From Anthoceros angustus (taxonomy: Eukaryota > Streptophyta > Anthocerotopsida > Anthocerotales > Anthocerotaceae): DNA of 64,000 nucleotides. Below the pieces are notes generated by a model, which saw only the letters and a program-made list of their open reading frames with translations, was not told where the DNA came from and did not search any database. Both the position numbers and the translations under genes were made by a program. The DNA is taken from contig MU008155.1 in assembly GCA_010909165.1 (NCBI GenBank), forward strand, positions 682,001-746,000, in the 5' to 3' direction. This document shows, piece after piece, positions 33,901 to 44,614 of the stretch (within the stretch, counting starts at the first letter, position 1; the number at the start of each line of letters is the position of its first letter).

Positions 33901-35114
33901 GCTACAAACACATCGGCCCGAAGCCCCTGTTCTCTTATCCGTGCATGCAGGTGCATCCCCTTCTCCAAAGCCAAGGTACCCACACTTGCACACGCCTGCA
34001 GGCGGTAAACAAATGTCACAGGGTCGGGTGTATCAGTGCTGCATTCTAGCATATCCCTGTGAAGACGAAGGGATTCCTGCCCCACCCCCTGCGGGGAATA
34101 ACCTCCAATCATAGCATTCCACATCACCACATTTTTCTGCCCCAAGTCCGTCAAACACTCTGAGTGGTACGGGAGTAGCGTACACTTCATGGACACCACA
34201 GCTGTTAGGCTAGAAGCGTGGCCACTATCGCGAGGCCGAGCAGGCTGCCACACTTGGCATGTATGTTGACCAAGCTACCGGCCACAACCACCTCAGCCTG
34301 AAGTACTTGTTCTCTAATTTGTGCATGCAGCTGCCTCCCATTCTCTACGGCCAATGTGCCAAGACTTGCACATGCCTGCAGGAGGGACACACACGTCACA
34401 GCATCGACCGCAACGATGCCTTCCTGCTGCATACACCTGCACAGATCCATGGCCCCCAGCCCCACCCCCTTCTGGGAGTATCCTGCTATCATGGTACTCC
34501 ATGCGATCAAATTCTTGTCAGCAAGCCCGTCAAAAACTCTCAGAGCGTCTTCCAAGCTGCCAGACTTCGCATACATGTCCACCAAGCAACTACAAACCTA
34601 CGAATTGGGCTCAACACCACTGGCCAAAAGGGTCAGCATGCACCTCCTGCCCAGCTCTTGAGACTGCTCCCCGAGCACAAACCTGCAACGCTGCTACAAA
34701 CACATGCCCATCGGGCTTCACACCTGACCTGCCCATCCGATGATACAGCTGGACGGCCTGCTTACATTGTCCATGTTCAACATACGCAGAAATTATGGCA
34801 GACCAAATGAAGGCATCCGGTGCAGCAACCATATCGAACACATCCATGGCTTCTTGCAAGTTGGCATGGGAAGCATACATTCGCAGAATGTTGTTGCACA
34901 GGAACGTGTCCGACTCATACCCTCATTTCACAGCAAGCGCACGCACCCGGCGACCCAGAGGAAGATCCTTGTTAGCTACACATTCTTTCAGGGTCATGTA
35001 AAAGAGGGATTTAGAGACAAAACGATCTGAGGCGCCAGCTGAATGAATTCCCAGAGCTTCAACGGCCTCACTGAGCCGCCCATGCTAGCATAATTCGCTT
35101 ACGGTCTCCACCAT
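30975..35114 (-). pseudogene. Broken paralogue of the PLS-class PPR gene
   Basis: The minus-strand sequence parallels the intact PPR gene at 21.2-24.6 kb from its N-terminal region (VMVETVSELC, compare VMAETMSKLC) to its E/E+ end (PGQSWWADMDGVVHSFLVGDK). It is interrupted by in-frame stops: TAG at 35087-35085, where the paralogue has Gln, and TGA at 34926-34924, where it has Lys. Frame changes occur near 34600, 34205-34253, 33354 and 31680. The pieces at 34880-34611, 34585-34205, 34253-33312, 33366-31615 and 31709-30975 are consecutive fragments of one old reading frame. Within it, one 837-bp segment is duplicated in tandem. It also lacks a DYW domain. It is most simply a dead tandem copy; the longest piece (583 codons) could still be translated. 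Confidence 0.88.
31681..33354. repeat. 837-bp tandem duplication in the PPR pseudogene
   Basis: Units 31681-32517 and 32518-33354 appear identical by eye over their whole length. 837 bp is 279 codons, so the duplication keeps frame inside the 583-codon fragment. Both outer junctions coincide with frame changes against the neighbouring PPR sequence, whereas the inner junction is in frame. Confidence 0.95.
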
Positions 35115-36334
35115 TACGGGCATTCTGGATCCAGCAGGCCTGCGGGGGCAACGATCCTCCTGTACCGTCAAGGTGGAGTGGACCACCCACTTGCACCCGT
35201 CTTGGCCTGCACAAGAGCACATAGTCGAGCTCCCCGTGCAAAACGCCAGGTGGACGGTCTGGGTTACTTCCCAAGGGCCTACAGCTCGCTGCTTCCTTGC
35301 TCATCAAGGATTGGTTCATTGAAGTCAGGAGAGCGGGAACCTACCCCTCGTCCTAGGCTTTTACTCTTGTTAACCCACGACTTTGTTGGTTGCAGAAAAC
35401 TGTCCCATTAACAAGCTCAATTGTAACAATCCAGACAGCCATGCCATGGCTCGCAGGTAAAACAACTGTCCTTTGCGGTTAGCACATGCAAAGCATACAG
35501 TCAACTTCTTCACCAGCATGTGCAAATGAACATACCAAGCCTAGTTTTGCAAACAGTCTGTGCCTCCAGAAGCTCATAAAAGCAACCGAGTGGGTGCATA
35601 GAATTTATTACCACCGAAGTCTACCTAGATACAAAGAACCAATAGCATCATAAGATCGGTCACTCCAATTGTCAAGCGACTCTGCTATACGTCTTCTTGC
35701 CTCTGCCAGAGAGCTAAGCCAAAAGCGAAACAGCAAATGAGCAAGCTAAGTCTTCCGACGTTTCTTGCCACAAGTCTCAATACCTCCAGAAGGATAATCC
35801 AAAATACTTGGACAGCCGCCACCGGATAAATCAAGCTTACATTTCTCCAGTTCTTCACAGGAGCGGTTGTACAATGGCAATCATACAGCGTTAGGAGACA
35901 ACCTTCTCGGCCGCTCGAAACAACCCTAGGACTTAACACTAGATACCGCAGTGGAGTTCCTTGCACTTAATGTGAATGCCCTTCCACAGTGACTTGGTCA
36001 AAATGGAGACATGGGGAGGAGGGGGTGCAAGTGGCGGGGAGGCAGGGCAGGTTCCGCAAACCCCTAGCAAAAATGCAAACAAGTAATTCCAAAGAAAAAT
36101 CTGGGAAGAGAAGTCTCCGATATTGAGAAAACTGCTTTCACTATATTCCCTTAGCGGTGGAACCTAACCACACCTACTAAAGAGAACATGGATGCAGGTT
36201 GGACGGACAACAACAATATCGGCGGGGTTGACCCCTTATAATATCACGACTCAATTCACAGCCTCCCGCTGACGTGGAAAAGGATGCTGTGTATCCTACC
36301 TGGCTGACGTGCTCCTGGTGGACGTACTGAAGCC
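35115..36334. other. Spacer between the PPR pseudogene and SEC14-like gene
   Basis: I see no supported gene in these 1.2 kb. A minus-strand frame at 35685-35966 has no recognisable motif. The part near 36300 should hold the 3' UTR of the SEC14-like gene. Confidence 0.4.
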
Positions 36335-38325
36335 TCACATCCTCTTAAGACTAAGAACACCGTTTACCTTCTCTTTGCCATTTTGATCAACGACATGTAG
36401 AGTCTCCAAAGTAGTTTCAAGAAAGTTTACCAGTTCTCCTCCGTCTGGATCTGGCTCTGGTACATGCACATGGAATGACCCTTGGGTGGCAGGCCGCACC
36501 TGGGAGACATAAGCAGCTTGCTTCTTCATATACTCATACACCTCCACGTGAAAGGGGTGTGCAGAAGAGAAACAGTCCTTGGTGAGATCCAACAACATGC
36601 TGAGGTCTCTTGAAGAGCCAGAAAGCTTCTTTGGAGTAAAACGACAGAAGACAGGAAGCACTTCCTCATCCATCACCTGGGCAAGAATCAGCTCAGTGCT
36701 GTTACTACAGCATATGCTTGAGTTTGACGGAGACAGAGTGTTTTACAACCACAAATTCCTACCTCCAGAAGCTCATCTTTACCACACCCTTGCAAGACCT
36801 GTACCTTCTTCTTTGTTCTCTCATGCAACATTGGTTTGACAGCCTGCAAAAGATACTTTCAAGCATCAAATAATCTGAATGCACACGATGAACTTCACAA
36901 AGTGGGATTCTTTGTAGATGGCCACTTTAATTTAGGAACCTACCTTCCAGCAGGCAGTAAAAACGTAGGGTGCATTAACTATGTAGTATGTGTCAGTCTT
37001 CTCTGGATAATTGAGATCATCCACAGTGGATATCGCAGTAAGAATCTGCTCCAATGGCATAAACCACAAGAAATTGCAATCAGCTCACCCAACACTTGCA
37101 CACATCGAACAGATCACAGAAGACCGGTTAGCTCAAGGGAGGAGTCAAACCTTGACCCGGCTCCAGGCTGATAGCTTAAGGCCTGTCATATCCAGTATTT
37201 TGATGCACGATCCAATAAATCTGCCAGCCCTTAGAGAAGCTTGCGGCTGCGCAAGCAAGATCTGAGTTTTCACTTACAGTTCTGCTAACCAACGAAATCC
37301 AGGCTACCAAAAGCTCATGAAAATCCTTGGAACAGAAGTGGAGATAGGACATGTTGACTCTACCAGTAAGACACGATCCCGATACTCATTGAGCTGTATA
37401 TGCGATTGGACATACTTATCTAACTGCACACAACATGGAGGCACTTAGCTTGTCAGCAGAGCAACTTGAAATAAGGATGATGCAGTTGAAGCCAGGATCA
37501 AGTCAGCTTACTGCGGCTTTGTCATACCCACTGAATCCAACTCCAATAGAGAACACTGGCCTTCCCTGTGAAACCAGGCAAAAGATCATCAAGCTTGTAC
37601 CCAGCTTGTGCGATATGTCTATATCACGAAGCGCAGACTGATTGAGGATACCTCCTTGCAAAAGCCTGACATGCCTATAAGTTGTGAGTCCCGAATTGCA
37701 TCGTTCAAGCTTTTGGGTTCAATCGGTTTCTGTTCAAAATGCCGTCAAACAATGCATCAACACCAACTCAAAGCGTCAACATTATTAGGTCCAGGTTGAG
37801 GCTTACAGAAAGTATGTTGTCAATGTCGTTGGCCACCCTCCACGTCAGGCAATCATGGAGCTGTCAAGCAGACAGAGGCAGGCATCCGTTACTACAAGGG
37901 TTCATATGTTTTGCAGTGCTTCTCAAAAGAGCACCACTGAGCAATGTGCTAACCATCTTGTAAGCTTTCGGGACCACTCCCTCGCGAGCTTTTAAAAACC
38001 TTGCCAGAGCATGCTCCGGATTGCCTTGGTGCATGTTCTGCAACCGAACAAATTGTTAGACCACCAAAGTACTTTACAAAGGCCAAAGTGCTATAGAATA
38101 GGCAAAAATAGACTGAGAGGGGAGCTGACCTCGAAGGAACGCTGCAAGGCTCCATCAACTGAAGCCAAGTGCACACGAGTTAGCATCATTCTGCTCGATC
38201 AAGCAGAACAGGAGTGGAGAAAGGAAGCAACCTCCCCGGCATGACGAGACAGAGCGGGTGAGAGACTCACGTGCGTCAACGTATTCTTGCATTTGCTTGA
38301 GTGCTTCCGGCGTGACGAACTCCAT
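36335..38325 (-). CDS. SEC14-like (CRAL-TRIO) phosphatidylinositol transfer protein
   Basis: Ten exons fit exactly: 38325-38271, 38158-38130, 38037-37954, 37860-37807, 37729-37652, 37565-37512, 37423-37364, 37246-37151, 37045-36944 and 36843-36763, with a last exon 36676-36335 (eleven segments in all), giving about 344 residues. N-terminal CRAL-TRIO-N: NMHQGNPEHALARFLKAREG and CLTWRVANDIDNIL. Lipid-binding CRAL-TRIO: DSQLIGMSG, GRPVFSIGVG, YVQSHIQLNEYRDRV, CIKILDMTGLKLSA, STVDDLNYPEKTDTYYIVNA and KKVQVLQGCGKDELLE. Tail: LPVFCRFTPKK, PFHVEVYEYMKKQ and QGSFHVHVPEPDPD. The whole order matches plant SEC14-type proteins of the At1g55840 kind, which exchange phosphatidylinositol and phosphatidylcholine at membranes and help phosphoinositide signalling. 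The stop at 36335 is in the last open frame; a donor-like GT after EKEK at about 36370 leaves an extra 3' exon possible. Confidence 0.92.
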
Positions 38326-38649
38326 CGGCCTTGTTTCTCCAAAACCCTATGTCGGAGGATTGCTCTCAACTAGACAGGCTCAATGTGGCATGCTCTTCCT
38401 CATAAGCCACTCTGAGCATCCAATCTTCGCAAGCGCAATGAATTGCCACGTAGAGAGATCCTGTCGGTTCCACGGAGAGTCTTGAGAATGGATGAACATC
38501 GAGTTCCACGCCCAAACTTGTCATTAACGGGCGTTGGCAGTCCAGATCCGCTGGCCAGCGTTTGCCTCCCTTTGTCCTCTGCGTTTGCCTCCCTTTATCC
38601 TCTCTCCAGTGCCTTCCTTCGCCCTCTCCTGCGGCACAACATACTCATT
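38326..38649. promoter_or_regulatory. Upstream region of the SEC14-like gene
   Basis: About 320 bp separate the SEC14-like start codon from a large tandem duplication. The promoter must lie here or inside the duplicated unit. No individual element is assigned. Confidence 0.4.
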
Positions 38650-41195
38650 CTTCGATCTTAGCGAATGAGCACCTCTCCACACAGTACACAAGTTCGCACA
38701 ACACAATGACCAACGTAGCCGCACCAAATTCTCACAGCTGGGGCCATACAAGCAAAGAGGAACGCAACGATCCATGTCACGCCTAAACGCATCAAGCCCA
38801 ATCGTCTGCAATGCATACACTAGTCACCTGCTGCAATGCGTGCTGCCACAGCAGCAGCCCGCCACAGTGGTGCGATTGGGGTAAACTCATCAATCAACTA
38901 ATCCATCCACAGGTTGCGCAACCTCCAGATCGCTTACGGATCGGCTTCAAGCCCACACGGGACATGGATCCGGCAAGTCAAAATGAAAAATCTGCGTCTC
39001 GAAATTCTGATTCAAACCGATCCGCTTGATGCCAATCCACCAGAGCTTACAGCATTGCAAAGAGCTGGAGGGATGGAGAGCAACACCGAGGGGAACGATA
39101 AGTCAAATGATGAACGATGTTTGGCATAGAAGGAGTGACAGACGTCGGTCACTGCGGGAGGTGGTAGCTGCCAAGCCCCAGGACCATGGAATCACCCTCC
39201 AACTAACAAAATCCTGCCTCCCTCTTCTGGAAGGGCAGCGCAGCAAAGTACCGCCCACGGAGGAGAACTTTCGTGCTTTGACGCTCTTCGTCACCGTCTT
39301 CAACAACACATGCGTATGTATGTAATGTAATGTCCATCCAACTTGGTCCACCCAACCAACCATCCATCACACCCACAAGCTTTGTGTTCTACTAGAATAC
39401 ATACCTCCATTACGGCGTTTCGAACTTGATGGGAAAAGTTGTGAGTTTTTGAAAAGTTTTGGCTCATACGCCAACATTACATATATGTATTGATTACCTT
39501 AATTGAATTCACTAAGTTAGCTCTGGTAAATAATTTTATTAATCATACTACAAGCGCTATATTGGCGGCGACAGTTACAGCACATGCTTCTTGCAAGCAA
39601 CCCGTTGCACGTAATTTAGCACTATGGCTGGCCACAGGCTAAGGTTGTATACGAGTGTGTTGCATAGGCTCCCTTTAGTGCCACTGGCTGTGGCTTTGTT
39701 GGAGCCCTTGCTGGAATACCGTTGTAAACAAATGTGTTGCGTAGGCTCTTTTTGGTGCCACTGGCTGCAATTTGCTGAATGAATCAATGTCATTCTATTG
39801 TCCTCAAACGTTCCTCGACCTCCTCCTCCTTACGGTGTTGCTATAGCCTCCTCCACGATGTTGCCCTAGCCTCCTCCTTACGTTGTTGCCGTAGCCTCCT
39901 CTTTACGTTGTTGCCGAAGCAGTCCTTTCTCTTCGATCTTAGCGAATGAGCACCTCTCCACACAGTACACAAGTTCGCACAACACAATGACCAACGTAGC
40001 CGCACCAAATTCTCACAGCTGGGGCCATACAAGCAAAGAGGAACGCAACGATCCATGTCACGCCTAAACGCATCAAGCCCAATCGTCTGCAATGCATACA
40101 CTAGTCACCTGCTGCAATGCGTGCTGCCACAGCAGCAGCCCGCCACAGTGGTGCGATTGGGGTAAACTCATCAATCAACTAATCCATCCACAGGTTGCGC
40201 AACCTCCAGATCGCTTACGGATCGGCTTCAAGCCCACACGGGACATGGATCCGGCAAGTCAAAATGAAAAATCTGCGTCTCGAAATTCTGATTCAAACCG
40301 ATCCGCTTGATGCCAATCCACCAGAGCTTACAGCATTGCAAAGAGCTGGAGGGATGGAGAGCAACACCGAGGGAACGATAAGTCAAATGATGAACGATGT
40401 TTGGCATAGAAGGAGTGACAGACGTCGGTCACTGCGGGAGGTGGTAGCTGCCAAGCCCCAGGACCATGGAATCACCCTCCAACTAACAAAATCCTGCCTC
40501 CTCTTCTGGAAGGGCAGCGCAGCAAAGTACCGCCCACGGAGGAGAACTTTCGTGCTTTGACGCTCTTCGTCACCGTCTTCAACAACACATGCGTATGTAT
40601 GTAATGTAATGTCCATCCAACTTGGTCCACCCAACCAACCATCCATCACACCCACAAGCTTTGTGTTCTACTAGAATACATACCTCCATTACGGCGTTTC
40701 GAACTTGATGGGAAAAGTTGTGAGTTTTGAAAAGTTTTGGCTCATACGCCAACATTACATATATGTATTGATTACCTTAATTGAATTCACTAAGTTAGCT
40801 CTGGTAAATAATTTTATTAATCATACTACAAGCGCTATATTGGCGGCGGCTACAGCATGCTTCTTGCAAGCAACCGTTGCCGTAATTTAGCACCGCTGAG
40901 CTAAGGTTGTATCTGAGTGTTGCATAGGCTCCCTTTAGTGCCACTGGCTGTGGCTTTGTTGGAGCCCTTGCTGGAATACCGTTGTAAACAAATGTGTTGC
41001 GTAGGCTCTTTTTGGTGCCACTGGCTGCAATTTGCTGAATGAATCAATGTCATTCTATTGTCCTCAAACGTTCCTCAGCCTCCTCCTTACGGTGTTGCTA
41101 TAGCCTCCTCCTTACGATGTTGCCCTAGCCTCCTCCTTACGTTGTTGCCGTAGCCTCCTCTTTACGTTGTTGCCGAAACAGTCCTTTCTCTTCTT
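38650..41195. repeat. 1.28-kb non-coding tandem duplication
   Basis: Units of about 1,281 bp (38650-39930 and 39931-41195) share almost all their sequence: for example ttcgatcttagcgaatgagc starts at 38651 and 39932. The second copy lacks several 1-6 base pieces, clustered near 40850-40910. Each copy ends in the minisatellite described separately. No coding capacity is conserved between the copies: the same short frames are changed by the small gaps. Confidence 0.95.
39815..39925. repeat. 25-bp minisatellite (cctcctccttacgttgttgc)
   Basis: Four imperfect units of about 25 bp, containing cctcctccttacgttgttgc and ending cgtag or tatag, lie at the end of the first 1.28-kb unit. A second block of the same kind is at about 41080-41180, at the end of the second unit. 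Confidence 0.85.
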
Positions 41196-41199
41196 TTCG

Positions 41200-41720
41200 A
41201 TCACCCTCTCCATCTCCCATTTTTCTTTTAGTCATTCAAGAGTGCGGCCTGGCGACTCATCCATGCCTTACACCGAAACTGAGTCAAGTACCACCGCCAT
41301 ATTTCGGAGGTGGTCCATATCCTCCGCCTCAAAGTTGTCGTTCTCCTCCATTGCTTGCTCGTCTGCAATAGTACCATTCTTGGGCCCCGTGTCCGACGGT
41401 GTCGACTGCCACACAGCATCTAGCGTTTGCTGACCCTCATCCAAAAGGTCACTAGTCATGGTATTCATCCTTCTGGCACTCAATGCAACCACTTGGGCTT
41501 TAAGGCAATGCCAGCGTCCTTAAAATGAACAAAGTCAGCTGCCCATGCGCCCATGCAAGCATCCTTGAAATTATGAGAGTTGAATTGTTAAGGAGACACG
41601 GGTTTCGAACGAAACCTATTCTTTGCTGGCTTTTTTCCCAAACACTTGACCAACGGTCCCAAGTTGCAATGCTCTTGAGCCGCTAAATATTTATTTTCTA
41701 AATGACAGCCTATGAGGAGC
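41200..41720. other. Unassigned stretch with a short minus-strand frame
   Basis: A 74-codon minus-strand frame at 41268-41492 is rich in Asp, Glu and Met but matches no family I recognise. The remainder is non-coding. gggtttcgaacgaaaccta at about 41600 is a short imperfect inverted repeat. Confidence 0.3.
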
Positions 41721-41721
41721 C

Positions 41722-42095
41722 CATGGGGCGCCTGACGGCCTACGCCCATGGGCAGTGTACTAGGGAGGCGCCGGCGCCCATGGGGCGCCGGCGCCCATGG
41801 GTGGGCCGGCCCATGGGGCGGATGTGTGCTAGGGAGGCGCCGGCCGGCCGCCCATGGGGCGTGGTGTGTTAGGGAGGCGCCGGCCGGCCCATGGTGGTGT
41901 ACTAGGGAGGCGCCGGCCGGCGCCCATGGGCAGTGTGCTAGGGGCGCCGGCGCCCATGGGCAGTGTGCTAGGGGCGCCGGCGCCCATGCCCATGTGGTGG
42001 TAGAGGAGGGCCACGGCGCCCATGGGGCGTGGTAGGGAGGCGGCCGGCCGGGCGCCCATGGGGCGCCGGCGCCCATGGGGCGCCGATCACCCGGC
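41722..42095. repeat. GC-rich palindromic array (GGCGCC/CCATGG)
   Basis: About ten irregular units combine gtgtgctaggg, ggcgccggcgcc and cccatgggg. The cores GGCGCCGGCGCC, GGCCGGCC and CCCATGGG are each their own reverse complement, so the array is dense in palindromes on both strands. GC content is far above the surroundings. The long open frames across it on both strands follow from composition. Confidence 0.9.
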
Positions 42096-42452
42096 GCCCT
42101 CCCTTAGTACCATCCTACGGTGCATGCGGGTGAAGCTAGGGGGGGGAAAAGAAGGGAACAGCAGGTATCCTATCACCGATGGAAGGTGTGGCCCATTTGC
42201 AGGAAGGGTTAAAAGATTTGCGTCCATAGGTGACTGTTGAAGAGTACAAGTGGTGGGAAACCTTTTGGGTGGACCGGAAGGAGATTGCTATCATTGTGGA
42301 GAATAACATCGGGCTAGTGCTACAGCGTCCTAGGAAGTGGTTTTCACGTGCAGAAGTGGATCATACAGCCTGACCACTTCAAGTGTCGGATGAAGCTTTG
42401 CTAGATGAGGCATTATTGAGGGACCTCCCACAGCGTGATATGTACTTGGGGG

Positions 42453-42486
42453 GCATATCAAAATGCCTTCCGGCATTTTGATATGC
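42453..42486. repeat. Perfect 15-bp hairpin with a 4-nt loop
   Basis: The arms gcatatcaaaatgcc (42453-42467) and ggcattttgatatgc (42472-42486) are exact reverse complements around the loop ttcc. No T-tract follows, so it is not a terminator. It lies between the palindromic array and the first copy of the dispersed element. Confidence 0.95.
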
Positions 42487-44598
42487 ACTGGCAACAGTGG
42501 GAATGGTGCGGATGAATGGGGACATAATGGAAATCTTGAAGGGGATGTTTCTGGCAGTGCTGTGCTCTATGGACACGCATAACAGGCCATTCTGAATTGG
42601 GGAGAGTCATTGACGCGAAGCTAGATGCACCACGACCTCACTTTCCTATCCACTGGTATCGGACCGAGCACACAGATGCGTATGTGTAAACGATCTGGAC
42701 TCGGAAACCCCCTATTGAGATGTGCCTTGAAGTGTTTTTTTTGTTTTTTTTGGTCGAGTGTGGTGTGAAAATAAGTCAGGTTGACAGTAGGCAAGGGTAT
42801 TTATAAAAGAAACGTCCTATGGTTTTCTTTCCTTTTTTTTATTTCTTAGGTTAGATAATAAGGGGTCCGGGAACTCGATGTTCCTTGGCCCATAGACTTG
42901 GGATGTCCACTAAAAGGTCTATATATGTGAGGTAGGGGGTTGGTATAATTAGGGAGTGATAGGTCTATAGGCTTGGAGTCAACCGATTGGGCGGTAGCTG
43001 AATGAGTGTGGGGTTGTGGATTGGGGTGTGGAGCGAGCGGTCGCAGAGGTCGAACAGGGGTAGGGGAACCCGGGGAACTTAACCCTAGGGAGTAACGGAA
43101 GTCCGTTCGGACAACGGAGCGCAACGGCGGCTGGAGCGGAAGCGAGCAGCGGAGCGCAACGACGGCTGGAGCGCGACGAAGTCGAGGAGTTGCATCCGGG
43201 AGAACACCGCGATCTGCAGGAGGGCGCGAGGCGCACCCACGAGGGGAAGGAGCTCCGAACCCCCATCCGCGACATCGCGAGTCGCGACGCTAGAGGAGGA
43301 AGGCGCAGCGGCGCGTTGGCGAGGAGGTAGGAACTCGAGATCCCTGTAATTCGCGCGAATCTCGATTTGAGGCGCAAGACCCGAAGACTACATGGAGGGA
43401 TGGCGCAATGAGATTGTGCTTGCTCCATGGCCAAACATGGATCATTGGAAAGTTCGAGCTGGGGAATTGGTGAAGGAGCTGAAGCTTGGCTTCATAGAAG
43501 AACGGTGGAATTACATGAACTTGGGACTGGTGCAGGAGTGTGCACGCCACCTGAAGGACAAAACAAGGGGAATTAGAGCGGCACAGGATTGGGACCGGAA
43601 TTGGTTAGGAGAGTGTATGGGCGCAGTAAGGAGGAGGCAGGCGGTTTGGTGATGGAGTCCCTTAAAAGGAGCATAACAGAGCAGCACCGCCCGGTTAAGG
43701 CGACCGGAACCCAACGGTCGGCCGACGCGGGATTTGGCAAATGGCTTGATGGGTCCGCCGATGGCTCCTATGTTTCCGAGACAAGAAGTGGATTATTTGT
43801 CCGACCACTTCTGGCCGCTCCTCATGAAGTGGTCAAGCGAAATCGATTGGGGCGAATTCTCTTGACAAGTTGTGTGAAGAGAGGTTGAACTGATTTCTCC
43901 TACCCTCGACCCTCTCTAATTTCACCATTTCTCGTCCATCTTTATGTGCATGCTAACCGCCCACAGAGGTGGAATTGTGGCCTCCTCCACATGTGGAAGC
44001 AGTTAGGGAGGTGAAATGGAAGGCGGAGGAGCCCAAGGAGGAAATCGAGGAAAAATCGGATGGGGAGTCCGTGGCTGTGTGCGCCCGAGGAAGAGAAGGA
44101 AATTTCACCAAAGAAAGAGGAAGACCGGGGTGGAAGACGGGCCTCAGCAAAAAAGGTGAAGGCGACGCACCAGGTCGAAAACGCAGACTACAAAATGAAG
44201 GCCAAACGGCAGATTGAGGTTTGACGAAGAGGAGGCCAAGCGCAAGCAACTCGAGGAAGACAAGCGGTCCTAGAGGAAATAAGGGCCAAGATTCAGAAGA
44301 TTTGTGTGGCCTCAGAGAAGTTGTGTGCCATGACGAGCTAGGAAGCGCCATGGCTCAAATTAAGGATGCCCACGAGACGAACCACGAGATGCGGGGGAGT
44401 TGTCAGCCCAGATCGTGAGGCGGCCTCAGTGGAGAAGGCCCATGTCGGAAGATAAACGGGAGCGGGATGGCCGGTAAAGGACAAAGGAAGGAAGCGAGGT
44501 AGCAGGACCACGACGGTAGTGGAAGGAACTAACGAAAGGAAGCAAGAACTGAGGTAGTCAAACACCTACTGTGGTTGACAAAGCGACAGTCGTGGAGT

Positions 44599-44614
44599 CC
44601 ACTACCGGTAGTGG
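44599..44614. repeat. Perfect palindrome CCACTACCGGTAGTGG
   Basis: A 16-bp perfect palindrome in copy A of the dispersed element. Related perfect or near-perfect palindromes occur at 46367-46384 (18 bp, CCACTACCGCGGTAGTGG), 47754-47770 and 47777-47788. In copy B the matching site near 56267 is eroded. Confidence 0.95.

Noticed and set aside
31620-34810. Plus-strand Cys/His-rich frames in the PPR pseudogene
   Set aside because: Same antisense effect as in the intact PPR gene.
41588-42076. Frames over the GC-rich palindromic array, with Ala/Pro/Gly/Trp repeats on both strands
   Set aside because: The peptide repeats follow from the DNA repeats. Stops or starts are simply rare in this composition.
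42453-42486. Transcription terminator
   Set aside because: The hairpin has no following T-tract, and plant polymerase II genes do not use such terminators.
43392-43652. MEGWRNEIVLAPW frame taken as an independent host gene
   Set aside because: The same frame recurs, broken, in copy B and inverted copy C, so it belongs to the dispersed element.
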